NCBI RefSeq assembly: GCF_000430825.1
Contig: NZ_AUMT01000001.1
Coordinates: 118,497 to 182,496 of the forward strand
Length of the DNA stretch: 64,000 bases
Direction of reading: 5' to 3'
Source: Chryseobacterium daeguense DSM 19388
Lineage (GTDB): Bacteria > Bacteroidota > Bacteroidia > Flavobacteriales > Weeksellaceae
Position numbers and translations under genes: made by a program. Below are positions 43,645-51,895 of this stretch, one piece after another; the stretch's first letter is position 1, and each line of letters begins with the position of its first letter. The notes under the pieces are model-generated. The model made no database searches. It was given only the letters and a program-made list of their open reading frames with translations, and was not told the DNA's origin.

Positions 43645-46398
43645 ATGAGAAAACTATTACTTTTATTTGGATTGCTGGCGGGATTCACCTGTCAGATGTA
43701 TTCAGGACAAACGTACACCGTACCGGTATGTAACGGTACGATCGGGACGAACAGCTATGGAACGCTAAACAGTAATACCACAGCTAATGCAAAAAGCCGT
43801 GGAGCTTTTATTATTCCTTCTTCGCAGCTTATCAATATCTCAGACGGAACTATTACTTCCACTTATTTGAAAAGATTGAGCTCCTCCGGAACTTTGAATT
43901 CCAGCGCAACCTTTAAAATTTATCTTAAAAATACTACAGCAACGGATTTTGGTTCCGGAGCTTTGGATTGGGCTACTGCCATTACTGGTGCTACTCTGGT
44001 ATATGATTCCAATCCTGATACCGCTGTGGGAAGCACTGCAGGATTCAAAAAATTTCAGCATTCTGCAAATTTTGTTTATACTGCAGGAAGTAATCTTGCG
44101 GTTTTCACAGAGTATGTTCAGGCTACCGGCCAGACGTCTACTATCAACTGGGAGTATGAATACTCTTCACCATGCGTAAATACGTCAAACAGCAATACTA
44201 CAAAGTATGTAACTACTTCTTCCGCTTTCGGGGCAACTCTTACCTCATCAGATTACAGAAGGCCACATATTGCTTTTGATGCTACAGTGCCGCCTCCAAC
44301 TACAGTACCTTCTTGTACTACAATTTCGGCACCTGCCAATGCGGCTACCGGAGTTTCCGTAACACCTACTATTACATGGGCTGCTACCCCTATTACATCA
44401 AGCTATGTTGTAAATCTTGGCACAACGCCTGGCGGAACAGATATCATGAATGGGGTAGATGTAGGAAATGTTACCTCCTATTCAATTCCTGCGGCTACAC
44501 CTTTGAATTATTCTACACCGTATTACGTAACAGTAATCCCTAAAAATGCCATCGGACAGGCGGTAGCTTGTAATGGAAATATGTTTACTACTGCTGCAAT
44601 GCCGTGTCCTACAGTAAGCTCACCAAGCTCAGCTGCTACCGGAGTTTCAACTATTCCTACTATTTCTTGGGGAACAGTAACGGGAGCTACCGGATACAGG
44701 CTTACAGTAGGGACAACTTCTGGGGGTACAGATGTTTTAAATAATGTTGATTTAGGAAATGTTACTTCATATACCTTTGCTTCGGCTTTAAGTGCTTCTA
44801 CCACATATTATTATTTGGTAACGGCTTATAACACGGCTTCAAGCTCAACGGGGTGTACGGTAAGATCATTTACAACTACGGCCGCTGCGCCGCCTGCTAA
44901 TGACAATTGTGCCGGAGCAGTGATACTAACTGTAAATCCTGATCTTAACTGCGGAGCGACAACGCCTGCAAATACTTTAGGAGCTTCATTATCTATGGCT
45001 GCAACGCCTTGTAACGGAAATCCGGACGATGATGTTTGGTTTAAATTTGTTGCAACAAACTCAGTACACGTAGTTGCTTTATCAAATGTAGTATCTACAG
45101 GAACAAGTTCTGCAACAGATATGTATTTTCAGGTATTAAGTGGAGCCTGCGGGTCTCAGACAAGCTTACTATGTTCTGACCCAAATACAGGAACGGTAAC
45201 CGGTTTAACGGTTGGTGAAACATACTATGTAAGAGTTTATACCTACGCAGGAAGCGGAGCAAACGCAAGCTTTAATATCTGTATCGGAACTCCGCCGCCG
45301 CCACCTGCAAATGACGAATGTAATTCTGCAGTTGCTTTAACAGTTAACCCGGATTTAGCGTGCGGATCAACTACTGCAGGTACTACTTTAAGTGCCACCA
45401 ACTCAAATTTAGCTGTTTCTCCATGTACAGGAACTGCAGATGATGATGTTTGGTACACATTTGTAGCAAGTTCTACAGCGCATGTAATTACTTTGTCCAA
45501 TGTAGTATCTACAGGAAGCTCTTCATCTACAAGTCTTTATACCCAGGTTCTTAGCGGGACTTGCGGAACTTTGGCAAGTGTAGTTTGCGGTACTTCAAAC
45601 ACTACTGTTGTAAGTGGATTGACTCCGGGACAAACTTATTATGTAAGAGTATACAACAGCAACGGCGCAGGATATAGCAATAGCTTTAATATCTGTGTCG
45701 GAACTCCGCCGCCACCGCCTGTAAACGACGTTTGCTCCGGAGCAATAGCTTTAACAGTAGGAGGAAATTTTGCAGCTAATGCAATAACTACCACAAATGC
45801 CGGAGCTTTAACAGACGGAACTACTTCTTGCCAGACAAGCAGAGGAGATAATGTATGGTATACCGTTGTAGTTCCTGCGAGTGGAAATCTTAAAATTGAA
45901 ACTCAGGGTGTTACAGGTTCTGGTTTCACGGATACAATACTTTCAGTGCATTCAGGTACTTGCGGATCACTTACTAGCATTGCTTGTGATGATGACGCTG
46001 GGGTAGATAACTATTCATTAGTTACTCTTACAGGTCAGACGCCGGGAACTACATTATATGTTAGTGTTTGGAGATATACAGGAACAGCAGGAGGGGGAAG
46101 CACAACGGGACAGTTTAAGCTTTCTGCTTATGACGCTTCTTTATTAGCTACTGATGAAGCATCTGCTAAGAAAGACCAGATAAAGCTTTATCCGAATCCG
46201 TTCTCTGATGTATTGAATATTTCTGATATTAAAGACGTTAAAAATGTTCAGATAACTGATATCTCAGGAAGACTTGTGAAAACTATTGCTAATCCTGGTG
46301 CACAGTTACATTTAGGAGAATTAAAACAAGGAATGTACCTGGTTACTTTAGAATTAAAAGATGGTTCTAAGCAAACAATAAAAACAATAAAAAAATAA
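43645..46398 (+). CDS. Secreted multidomain T9SS protein with Fn3-like and NDxC modules
   Basis: Cell-surface or secreted protein of 917 residues. A signal peptide (MRKLLLLFGLLAGFTCQMYS) precedes an N-terminal beta domain (about 22-215). Two fibronectin-III-like repeats follow (about 222-315 and 318-412), each with SYVVNLGTTPGGTD-type strands. Then come three related modules starting NDNC, NDEC and NDVC (about 418-545, 552-683 and 690-828), the first two carrying DDVW(F/Y), and joined by TPPPPP linkers. A T9SS sorting domain (IKLYPNPFSDVLNISD to KQTIKTIKK) ends the chain. Probably an adhesin or binding protein. A paralogue lies directly downstream. Confidence 0.88.
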   Translation: MRKLLLLFGLLAGFTCQMYSGQTYTVPVCNGTIGTNSYGTLNSNTTANAKSRGAFIIPSSQLINISDGTITSTYLKRLSSSGTLNSSATFKIYLKNTTATDFGSGALDWATAITGATLVYDSNPDTAVGSTAGFKKFQHSANFVYTAGSNLAVFTEYVQATGQTSTINWEYEYSSPCVNTSNSNTTKYVTTSSAFGATLTSSDYRRPHIAFDATVPPPTTVPSCTTISAPANAATGVSVTPTITWAATPITSSYVVNLGTTPGGTDIMNGVDVGNVTSYSIPAATPLNYSTPYYVTVIPKNAIGQAVACNGNMFTTAAMPCPTVSSPSSAATGVSTIPTISWGTVTGATGYRLTVGTTSGGTDVLNNVDLGNVTSYTFASALSASTTYYYLVTAYNTASSSTGCTVRSFTTTAAAPPANDNCAGAVILTVNPDLNCGATTPANTLGASLSMAATPCNGNPDDDVWFKFVATNSVHVVALSNVVSTGTSSATDMYFQVLSGACGSQTSLLCSDPNTGTVTGLTVGETYYVRVYTYAGSGANASFNICIGTPPPPPANDECNSAVALTVNPDLACGSTTAGTTLSATNSNLAVSPCTGTADDDVWYTFVASSTAHVITLSNVVSTGSSSSTSLYTQVLSGTCGTLASVVCGTSNTTVVSGLTPGQTYYVRVYNSNGAGYSNSFNICVGTPPPPPVNDVCSGAIALTVGGNFAANAITTTNAGALTDGTTSCQTSRGDNVWYTVVVPASGNLKIETQGVTGSGFTDTILSVHSGTCGSLTSIACDDDAGVDNYSLVTLTGQTPGTTLYVSVWRYTGTAGGGSTTGQFKLSAYDASLLATDEASAKKDQIKLYPNPFSDVLNISDIKDVKNVQITDISGRLVKTIANPGAQLHLGELKQGMYLVTLELKDGSKQTIKTIKK

Positions 46399-46421
46399 TT
46401 TTCTGATTATTCTTATAGATA

Positions 46422-46460
46422 ATATAGCGGCTGGATTTTTTCTAGTCGCTATATTTTTTT
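46422..46460 (+). terminator. Terminator after the first T9SS adhesin gene
   Basis: Stem ATATAGCGGCT/AGTCGCTATAT (one G-T pair) around an 11-base loop, followed by a T run. Confidence 0.85.
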
Positions 46461-46538
46461 TAAAAAAATTAAAATATTAATGCTTTAATCGAAAGTTTAT
46501 TATTAATTTAGTGTTCAAATCAGCAAAAACCCTTATTT

Positions 46539-48512
46539 ATGACAAAATTTCTACTCTCATGCTTGATATTTTTAAGTATGAATCTATCTGCCCAGATTGA
46601 TCTGGGTACAGGAAGTACGGACACTGGTGTTGCGCCTATCAGCACCTATTACGGATATTCCTATGTGCAGCAGGTTTTCACAAAGCAGGAAATCAATGCC
46701 AATGCCGCAGGAAATATTACTGGTCTTAAGTTTTATATGGATCCTTCGATGTCAATCGCCAATTCTTCCCAATGGGTGGTTTATCTGGGGCATACTACTA
46801 AAACTTCCTTCACTTCTGAAACGGATTGGGTGCCTTTGGCTCAATTAACCCAGGTCTATTCGGGAACTGTAACCAATAACAATGGAGTGATAGAGATTAC
46901 TTTCGCTACACCGTTTGCTTACAACAATACTTCGAATCTTGTACTTGCGGCAGAAGAAAACTCTGCAGGTTATGATGATAACGATTATGATGAAGCAATC
47001 TACGTGTATAATGGAGCTCCAAACTCTACACTGTATTACAGAAATGATTATACAGATCCGGATCCGGCTTCTCCGCCGGCTACTGATGGAGTGCTAAGGA
47101 ATTATAAATCGGTTACCACTTTTCTTGGTTTAACTGCAAGCCCGATTCCTGCATGTCCTATCGTAACGTATCCGGCTAATAATGCTACATTCGTTCCTTT
47201 AACACCTACTATTACCTGGAATAATTCTTCAGGAGCTACAAGTTATAAGGTTTCCATTGGGACTACTCCGGGTGGTACAGATGTGGCAAACCAGGTATCT
47301 GCAGCTACAAACAGCTATATGCCTGCGACACCTCTTGCACCGAATACAATGCATTATGTGAAAGTAATCGCAGTGGGAACAGGAGGAGAGTCTTCAGGAT
47401 GTTCTGAAATTATGTTTAAATCTGCGCCGCCGGCACCTACTAATGATGAGTGCGCGACAGCAGTTACTTTAACGGTGAATTCTGACCTGAACTGCGGTAC
47501 GGTAACTCCGGGATATACAATCGGGGCTACAGATTCAGGAACTGTTCCTGATCCTTGTTACGGAACTGCAGATGATGACGTTTGGTATAAATTTACAGCA
47601 ACTGCAGCTACTCATAAAATTTCTCTTCTTAATGTTCAGTCTGTCGGTTCTAATGCTGATGATACAGATACTTACTTCCAGGTCTTCAGTGGAGGATGTG
47701 GAGCGTTATCCAGTATCTATTGTTCAGATCCGCCATCAGGAGTTGTTACAGGTCTTACTGTGGGAGAAACATATTGGGTAAGAGTATACAGCTACGGTGA
47801 TACAGGCAGCCATCAAAGTTTTGATATCTGTGTAGGAACTTTCCCTCCGCCACCGGTAAATGACGATTGTTTTGGAGCACTTACGGCTACTACTTTCCCG
47901 TATGACTACAACCAGGTAGATGGTGCAGGTTCTACAAACAACGCAGGAATGATTACTTCTTGTTCTAATGAAATGAATGACGGAACATGGTTTACTTTCG
48001 TAGGAGACGGAGATACATTTAATATCACTGTTACAATGCCTGCAGGAAGTGATTTTGACCCACAGATCGGGGTTTACAGCGGAAGCTGCTCAGCTTTATC
48101 TTGTGAGGATACTGTGGACGACGGTGGACAGGGAGGTACGGAAACAGTTTCTATCCCTACACTTGCAGGAAATACATATTATGTGAATGTAGGACAGTAT
48201 GGAAGCTGGCAAGATGAGCCTGAAGGGGCGTTCTCTATTAATATCACAAAAGGAGTTTTAGCAACCAGCGATGTAAAAGCTAATAAAAATACAATCAAGC
48301 TTTATCCAAACCCATTCTCTGATGTATTAAACATTTCAGATGCTTCTAATGTAAAATCAGTATCTATTTCTGATATTTCAGGAAGATTGGTAAGGGTAAT
48401 TGATAATCCGGCTTCTGCTCTTCAACTTGGGGAATTGAGACAGGGAATGTATTTAGTTACACTTAATATGAAAGATGGTTCTAAACAGACAATCAAAACA
48501 ATTAAAAAGTAA
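46539..48512 (+). CDS. Secreted multidomain T9SS protein, shorter paralogue
   Basis: Paralogue of the preceding gene, 657 residues. It has a signal peptide (MTKFLLSCLIFLSMNLSAQ), an N-terminal beta domain (20-200; different sequence from its neighbour), one Fn3-like repeat (about 205-290), and two NDxC modules (NDECATAVTLTVNSDLNCG about 300-430, NDDCFGAL about 437-570). The T9SS sorting domain is almost the same as the neighbour's (IKLYPNPFSDVLNISD, LGELRQGMYLVTL). The pair arose by duplication with loss or gain of modules. It has its own terminator, so it is transcribed separately. Ligand unknown. Confidence 0.88.
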   Translation: MTKFLLSCLIFLSMNLSAQIDLGTGSTDTGVAPISTYYGYSYVQQVFTKQEINANAAGNITGLKFYMDPSMSIANSSQWVVYLGHTTKTSFTSETDWVPLAQLTQVYSGTVTNNNGVIEITFATPFAYNNTSNLVLAAEENSAGYDDNDYDEAIYVYNGAPNSTLYYRNDYTDPDPASPPATDGVLRNYKSVTTFLGLTASPIPACPIVTYPANNATFVPLTPTITWNNSSGATSYKVSIGTTPGGTDVANQVSAATNSYMPATPLAPNTMHYVKVIAVGTGGESSGCSEIMFKSAPPAPTNDECATAVTLTVNSDLNCGTVTPGYTIGATDSGTVPDPCYGTADDDVWYKFTATAATHKISLLNVQSVGSNADDTDTYFQVFSGGCGALSSIYCSDPPSGVVTGLTVGETYWVRVYSYGDTGSHQSFDICVGTFPPPPVNDDCFGALTATTFPYDYNQVDGAGSTNNAGMITSCSNEMNDGTWFTFVGDGDTFNITVTMPAGSDFDPQIGVYSGSCSALSCEDTVDDGGQGGTETVSIPTLAGNTYYVNVGQYGSWQDEPEGAFSINITKGVLATSDVKANKNTIKLYPNPFSDVLNISDASNVKSVSISDISGRLVRVIDNPASALQLGELRQGMYLVTLNMKDGSKQTIKTIKK

Positions 48513-48550
48513 TTTTTAATTATATCTAAAGGATAAAAAATATATAACCA

Positions 48551-48588
48551 AAAAAGACGGCCGTTTATTCGGTCGTCTTTTCTTTTTA
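48551..48588 (+). terminator. Terminator after the second T9SS adhesin gene
   Basis: Stem AAAAGACGGCCG/CGGTCGTCTTTT (one G-T pair) with loop TTTATT and following T-rich sequence. Confidence 0.9.
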
Positions 48589-48611
48589 AAGTTGTTAAAC
48601 TAATTTTTAAA

Positions 48612-48682
48612 TTAACCATAAGAAGCAAAAGAAATCAATCTTTAAATAAAATATCAAAATCTTTTGTGTCTTTCGTGGTTAA
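48612..48682. repeat. Imperfect palindrome, TTAACCA...TGGTTAA type
   Basis: Left arm TTAACCATAAGAAGCAAAAG (48612-48631), right arm CTTTTGTGTCTTTCGTGGTT then AA (48661-48682). The arms are imperfectly complementary. The right arm resembles the CTTTGTGTCTTTGTGGTTAA phrase I recall from other Bacteroidetes spacers. Confidence 0.5.
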
Positions 48683-48735
48683 AATAAGAAGTTTAAACAA
48701 GTTTTTTATAATAGTTTATATTTATTAATCACTTA

Positions 48736-48894
48736 TCATCTGTCCTGCACTGGCTGAAGATCTCCTGTATTCAGACTTGAAAAAACGGCCGGGAAAAATG
48801 TTACAAGAATAAAATAAATTACGACCATTAAAACAACTAATGAAAATAATATTACTACTAAAGTGTTTGGTTTGTTTTTCTTTTTAGGTTCCAT
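48736..48894 (-). CDS. Short single-span membrane protein (52 residues)
   Basis: An open frame from ATG at 48894 to TGA. It encodes a positively charged start (MEPKKKNKPN), one hydrophobic span (about 11-37, TLVVILFSLVVLMVVIYFIL) and a short polar tail ending DLQPVQDR. It begins 44 bases after the stop of the ion channel gene on the same strand, so it may be cotranscribed and could be an accessory subunit. No recognised family. The shape (Lys-rich start, one strong helix) is typical of real small membrane proteins. Confidence 0.6.
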   Translation of the reverse strand: MEPKKKNKPNTLVVILFSLVVLMVVIYFILVTFFPAVFSSLNTGDLQPVQDR

Positions 48895-48938
48895 GATTTT
48901 TGCGGTATTTGGTTAATAGATTACTATGATATTTCATA

Positions 48939-49766
48939 TTAAGCTAATTTCTTGCCACACTGCTTACAATATCGTGCATCATCATCAATATCTTCATTTC
49001 CACATCTTTCACATATCTTTTCCAGGTTTTGTCTTTTGTTTCGCATTTCGGCGGTTACAATCCCGGTAGGTACTGCAATGATGGAATAACCGGCCAGCAT
49101 CAGGATCACGGCAAAAAATTTACCCATGGGCGTAATAGGTGATACATCACCATATCCCACGGTAGTTACCGTTACCACGGCCCAGTAAATGGATTGCGGA
49201 ATAGTTTCAAAGCCCGGCCTGCCGCCTTCCACCATAAACATCAGCGAACCGACAATTACAGAGAAAATAATAAGAAATAAAAGGAAAATATAAATCTTTC
49301 TCGAGCTGTTTTTTAAGGCCCTTACGATGACAGTTCCGTCATTCATAAAATCCATAAGATTAAAGACTCTGAAAACCCTCAGCATTCTCAGCATTCTGAA
49401 AATCAGGAAATATTTAGTAACCGGAAAGAAAAAGCTCAGATAAAACGGAACCAGCGCCAGAAAATCAATAATCCCGAAAAAACTGAAGATGTAATGTCTC
49501 TTGTTTTTAATAACAGCAATCCTGGACCAGTATTCTGCTGTAAAAATCAATGAAATAATCCACTCAAGAACAATGAAGGTGTAATGAAATCTTTCATCAA
49601 GCTTCGGTACACTTTCCATGAGGATAATAAAGGTGCTAATGAGGATAAGGCATAGCAAAACAATATCAAACAGCTTTCCGAGCCTCGTATCGGAGCGGTA
49701 AATTATTCTAAAAAGATACCTTTTCCAAAATTTATCTCCGGGAACAAGGTTATGTTCTCTTTCCAT
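48939..49766 (-). CDS. Voltage-gated-type K+ channel with C-terminal zinc ribbon
   Basis: Six-helix ion channel of 275 residues. S1-S3 cover about 31-112. S4 is Arg-rich (RMLRMLRVFRVF, about 124-135), which suggests voltage sensing. The pore loop holds the potassium selectivity filter TVGYGD at 202-207, followed by S6. The tail carries a four-cysteine zinc ribbon, Cys252/255 and Cys267/270 (CERCG and CKQCG), which is unusual for a channel. The short membrane protein at 48736 follows in the same direction. Confidence 0.92.
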   Translation of the reverse strand: MEREHNLVPGDKFWKRYLFRIIYRSDTRLGKLFDIVLLCLILISTFIILMESVPKLDERFHYTFIVLEWIISLIFTAEYWSRIAVIKNKRHYIFSFFGIIDFLALVPFYLSFFFPVTKYFLIFRMLRMLRVFRVFNLMDFMNDGTVIVRALKNSSRKIYIFLLFLIIFSVIVGSLMFMVEGGRPGFETIPQSIYWAVVTVTTVGYGDVSPITPMGKFFAVILMLAGYSIIAVPTGIVTAEMRNKRQNLEKICERCGNEDIDDDARYCKQCGKKLA

Positions 49767-49904
49767 TTTGTTTATTTATATCAAGGTAAAGTTAATAATT
49801 TTAATATTGAGATCAGCAAAATACATTTATAAGCCTCTTCCAATAAAACAAAAATTTTAATCCAAAAATTAATATCTTCGCTGTACTCCAAATTTTTTAA
49901 GAAA

Positions 49905-51002
49905 ATGAAGCTAAGAACTGTAATATCAAAAATAGAAGAAAGAATACAAATCCATCAGGCAGAAGATTTTGACAATGTGGGGCTGCTGTGCGGATCCTGG
50001 GATCGTGATGTAAGCGGAATTCTGGTTTGTCATGACGCTCTTGAAAATGTAGTGGAAGAAGCAATTCATAAAAATTGTAATTTAATAGTATGTTTTCACC
50101 CGATTGTTTTTTCAGGGTTAAAATCTTTAACAGGAAAAAATTATGTGGAAAGAGCAGTGGTAAAAGCTATTGAGAATAAAATTGCCATTTATGCCATTCA
50201 TACGGCATTTGACAATGATTTTTTTGGGGTGAATCACGGAATATGTTCTCAGTTAGGTCTGAAAGATCTTAAAATTCTTCAGCCTAAAAAAAATAATCTA
50301 AAGCAGCTGACGGTTTTTGTTCCGAAAGATTATTCCGAAAAAGTAAAAGAAGCCCTTTTTTCTGCCGGCGCAGGAAATATCGGGTTTTATGATGAGTGCA
50401 GTTTTACGATCAATGGAAACGGTACTTTCAGGCCTGTAGAAGGGTCAAATCCGTTCTCCGGACAGCAAAATATCCGTGAAAATGCAGATGAAGATATGAT
50501 CTCTGTGATTTTTGAAGATTATAAGCAGGGGCAGATTCTTTCCGCAATGAAAAATGCGCATCCCTATGAAGAGGTTGCCCATCAGATTTACAGTCTGGAT
50601 AATACCAATCATCACGCGGGATTAGGCATGTACGGAGACTTTGAAGAGCCAATGGAAGAAACGGACTTTTTAAAGCTGGTAAAAGAAAAATTTAATCTTG
50701 AAGTAATCCGCCATTCTGATTTTAACAATAAAAAAATTAAAAGAGTAGGGGTTTTGGGAGGCTCGGGAGCAAGCGGCATTCGGTCTGCAATTTCCAAAAA
50801 ATGTGATGCTTATCTTACGGGAGATGTGAAATACCATGATTTTTTCCTGGTAGAATCAAAAATGATGATTTGTGATATAGGGCATTTTGAATCAGAACAA
50901 TTTGTAACTCAACAATTATTTGAAATTTTGTCACAAAAATTTAGTACATTTGCAATCTCAAAATCTATTGAGAAAACAAACCCGGTAAATTATTTCATTT
51001 AA
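49905..51002 (+). CDS. Nif3-like dinuclear metal centre protein
   Basis: Member of the NIF3/DUF34 family of 365 residues, the long form with an inserted domain (about 130-230). Metal-ligand motifs are visible at the start and end: CFHPIVFSGLK (HxxxxF region) and TAFDNDFFGVN early, and GDVKYHDFFLVES plus DIGHFESEQF late. The family is linked to GTP cyclohydrolase-like folds and metal binding, but its biological role is not settled. The coiled-coil gene begins 4 bases after its stop. Confidence 0.92.
   Translation: MKLRTVISKIEERIQIHQAEDFDNVGLLCGSWDRDVSGILVCHDALENVVEEAIHKNCNLIVCFHPIVFSGLKSLTGKNYVERAVVKAIENKIAIYAIHTAFDNDFFGVNHGICSQLGLKDLKILQPKKNNLKQLTVFVPKDYSEKVKEALFSAGAGNIGFYDECSFTINGNGTFRPVEGSNPFSGQQNIRENADEDMISVIFEDYKQGQILSAMKNAHPYEEVAHQIYSLDNTNHHAGLGMYGDFEEPMEETDFLKLVKEKFNLEVIRHSDFNNKKIKRVGVLGGSGASGIRSAISKKCDAYLTGDVKYHDFFLVESKMMICDIGHFESEQFVTQQLFEILSQKFSTFAISKSIEKTNPVNYFI
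50920..50952 (+). promoter_or_regulatory. Internal promoter upstream of the coiled-coil gene
   Basis: TTG at 50920-50922, a 22-base spacer, then TACATTTG at 50945-50952, inside the 3' end of the Nif3-like gene. It may give the coiled-coil gene at 51006 its own transcription. Confidence 0.5.
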
Positions 51003-51005
51003 AAT

Positions 51006-51782
51006 ATGGCAAAAACCAACGATATTTCAGTTGAAGAGAAGTTAAGAGCTTTATACGATTTGCAGATCATTGATTCTAGATTGGACGAAATCCGAAATAC
51101 AAGAGGAGAATTGCCAATCGAAGTAGAGGATCTTGAGATTGAAATCGAAGGTCTTGAAAAAAGAGCTGAAAAGTTTCATGCAGATATCAAAGATCAGGAC
51201 GATCAGATCAAAACAAAGCATGAAGTAATAAACCATGCAAAAACTTTAATTGAAAAATACAAATCTCAGCAGGATAATGTAAGAAACAATAAAGAGTTTG
51301 AAGCATTGAGCAAGGAGATTGAATATCAGGAACTTGAAATTCAGCTTGCAGAAAAAAGAATCAAAGAATTCGGTGCTAAGATCAGTCACAAAAATGAAAC
51401 ATTAAGTGAATTGAACGATAAGATCAATGAGCTTAAAAATCATTTGAAATTCAAAAAAGAAGAATTAGACGGCCTGATCTCTGAAACGAAGAAAGAAGAA
51501 GAATATCTGATCGAGCAGTCTAAAGAATTTGCAGCTAAAATCGATGAAAGATTATTGGCTTCTTACAACAGAATCAGAACAAACTCTCCGAATGGACTTG
51601 CAGTAGTAGGCCTTGAAAGAGGAGCTCCAAAAGGTTCATTCTTTACAATTCCGCCTCAGAAGCAGATGGAAATTGCCCAGAGAAAAAAGATTATTATTGA
51701 TGAGCATTCAGGGAAAATCCTTGTTGACGACGAGTTGGTAATGGAAGAAAACGAAAAAATGAAATCTGTGATTAAATTCTAA
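51006..51782 (+). CDS. Coiled-coil zf-RING_7-type protein with the zinc ribbon cysteines lost
   Basis: A 258-residue protein: long antiparallel coiled coil (about 10-185) followed by the C-terminal domain recognised from GLERGAPKGSFFTIPPQKQM and KIIIDEHSGKILVDDELV. Homologues (C4-type zinc ribbon, CT398-like) normally have CxxC pairs here; this protein has Pro208, Ser211, Asp232 and Ser235 instead, so zinc binding is lost while the surrounding sequence is kept. In many Bacteroidetes it is linked to a Nif3 gene, as here (3-base gap). Role unknown; often suggested to interact with RNA or the ribosome. Confidence 0.88.
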   Translation: MAKTNDISVEEKLRALYDLQIIDSRLDEIRNTRGELPIEVEDLEIEIEGLEKRAEKFHADIKDQDDQIKTKHEVINHAKTLIEKYKSQQDNVRNNKEFEALSKEIEYQELEIQLAEKRIKEFGAKISHKNETLSELNDKINELKNHLKFKKEELDGLISETKKEEEYLIEQSKEFAAKIDERLLASYNRIRTNSPNGLAVVGLERGAPKGSFFTIPPQKQMEIAQRKKIIIDEHSGKILVDDELVMEENEKMKSVIKF

Positions 51783-51805
51783 TTTAATTAAGATTTTAAA
51801 AATAT

Positions 51806-51837
51806 AAAGCTGTTTCAATTCTGAAGCAGCTTTTTTT
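51806..51837 (+). terminator. Terminator of the Nif3/coiled-coil operon
   Basis: Twelve-bp stem AAAGCTGTTTCA/TGAAGCAGCTTT (one G-T pair), loop ATTC, then T run. Confidence 0.9.
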
Positions 51838-51838
51838 A

Positions 51839-51860
51839 TGTCCTTGCGAGGAGCAATGAC
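51839..51860. repeat. Shortened copy of the CATTGCGAGGAGC repeat
   Basis: TGTCCTTGCGAGGAGCAATG then AC; related to the arms at 12051 and 12170 but missing the GAAAGC bases after GAGC. It lies between two terminators. Confidence 0.6.
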
Positions 51861-51868
51861 ATAAAAAA

Positions 51869-51890
51869 AACCGCCTCAAAAGAAGCGGTT
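51869..51890 (-). terminator. Terminator of the acyl-CoA synthetase gene
   Basis: Minus-strand stem AACCGCTTC/GAGGCGGTT (one G-T pair) followed by eight T. Confidence 0.85.
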
Positions 51891-51895
51891 ATTAT

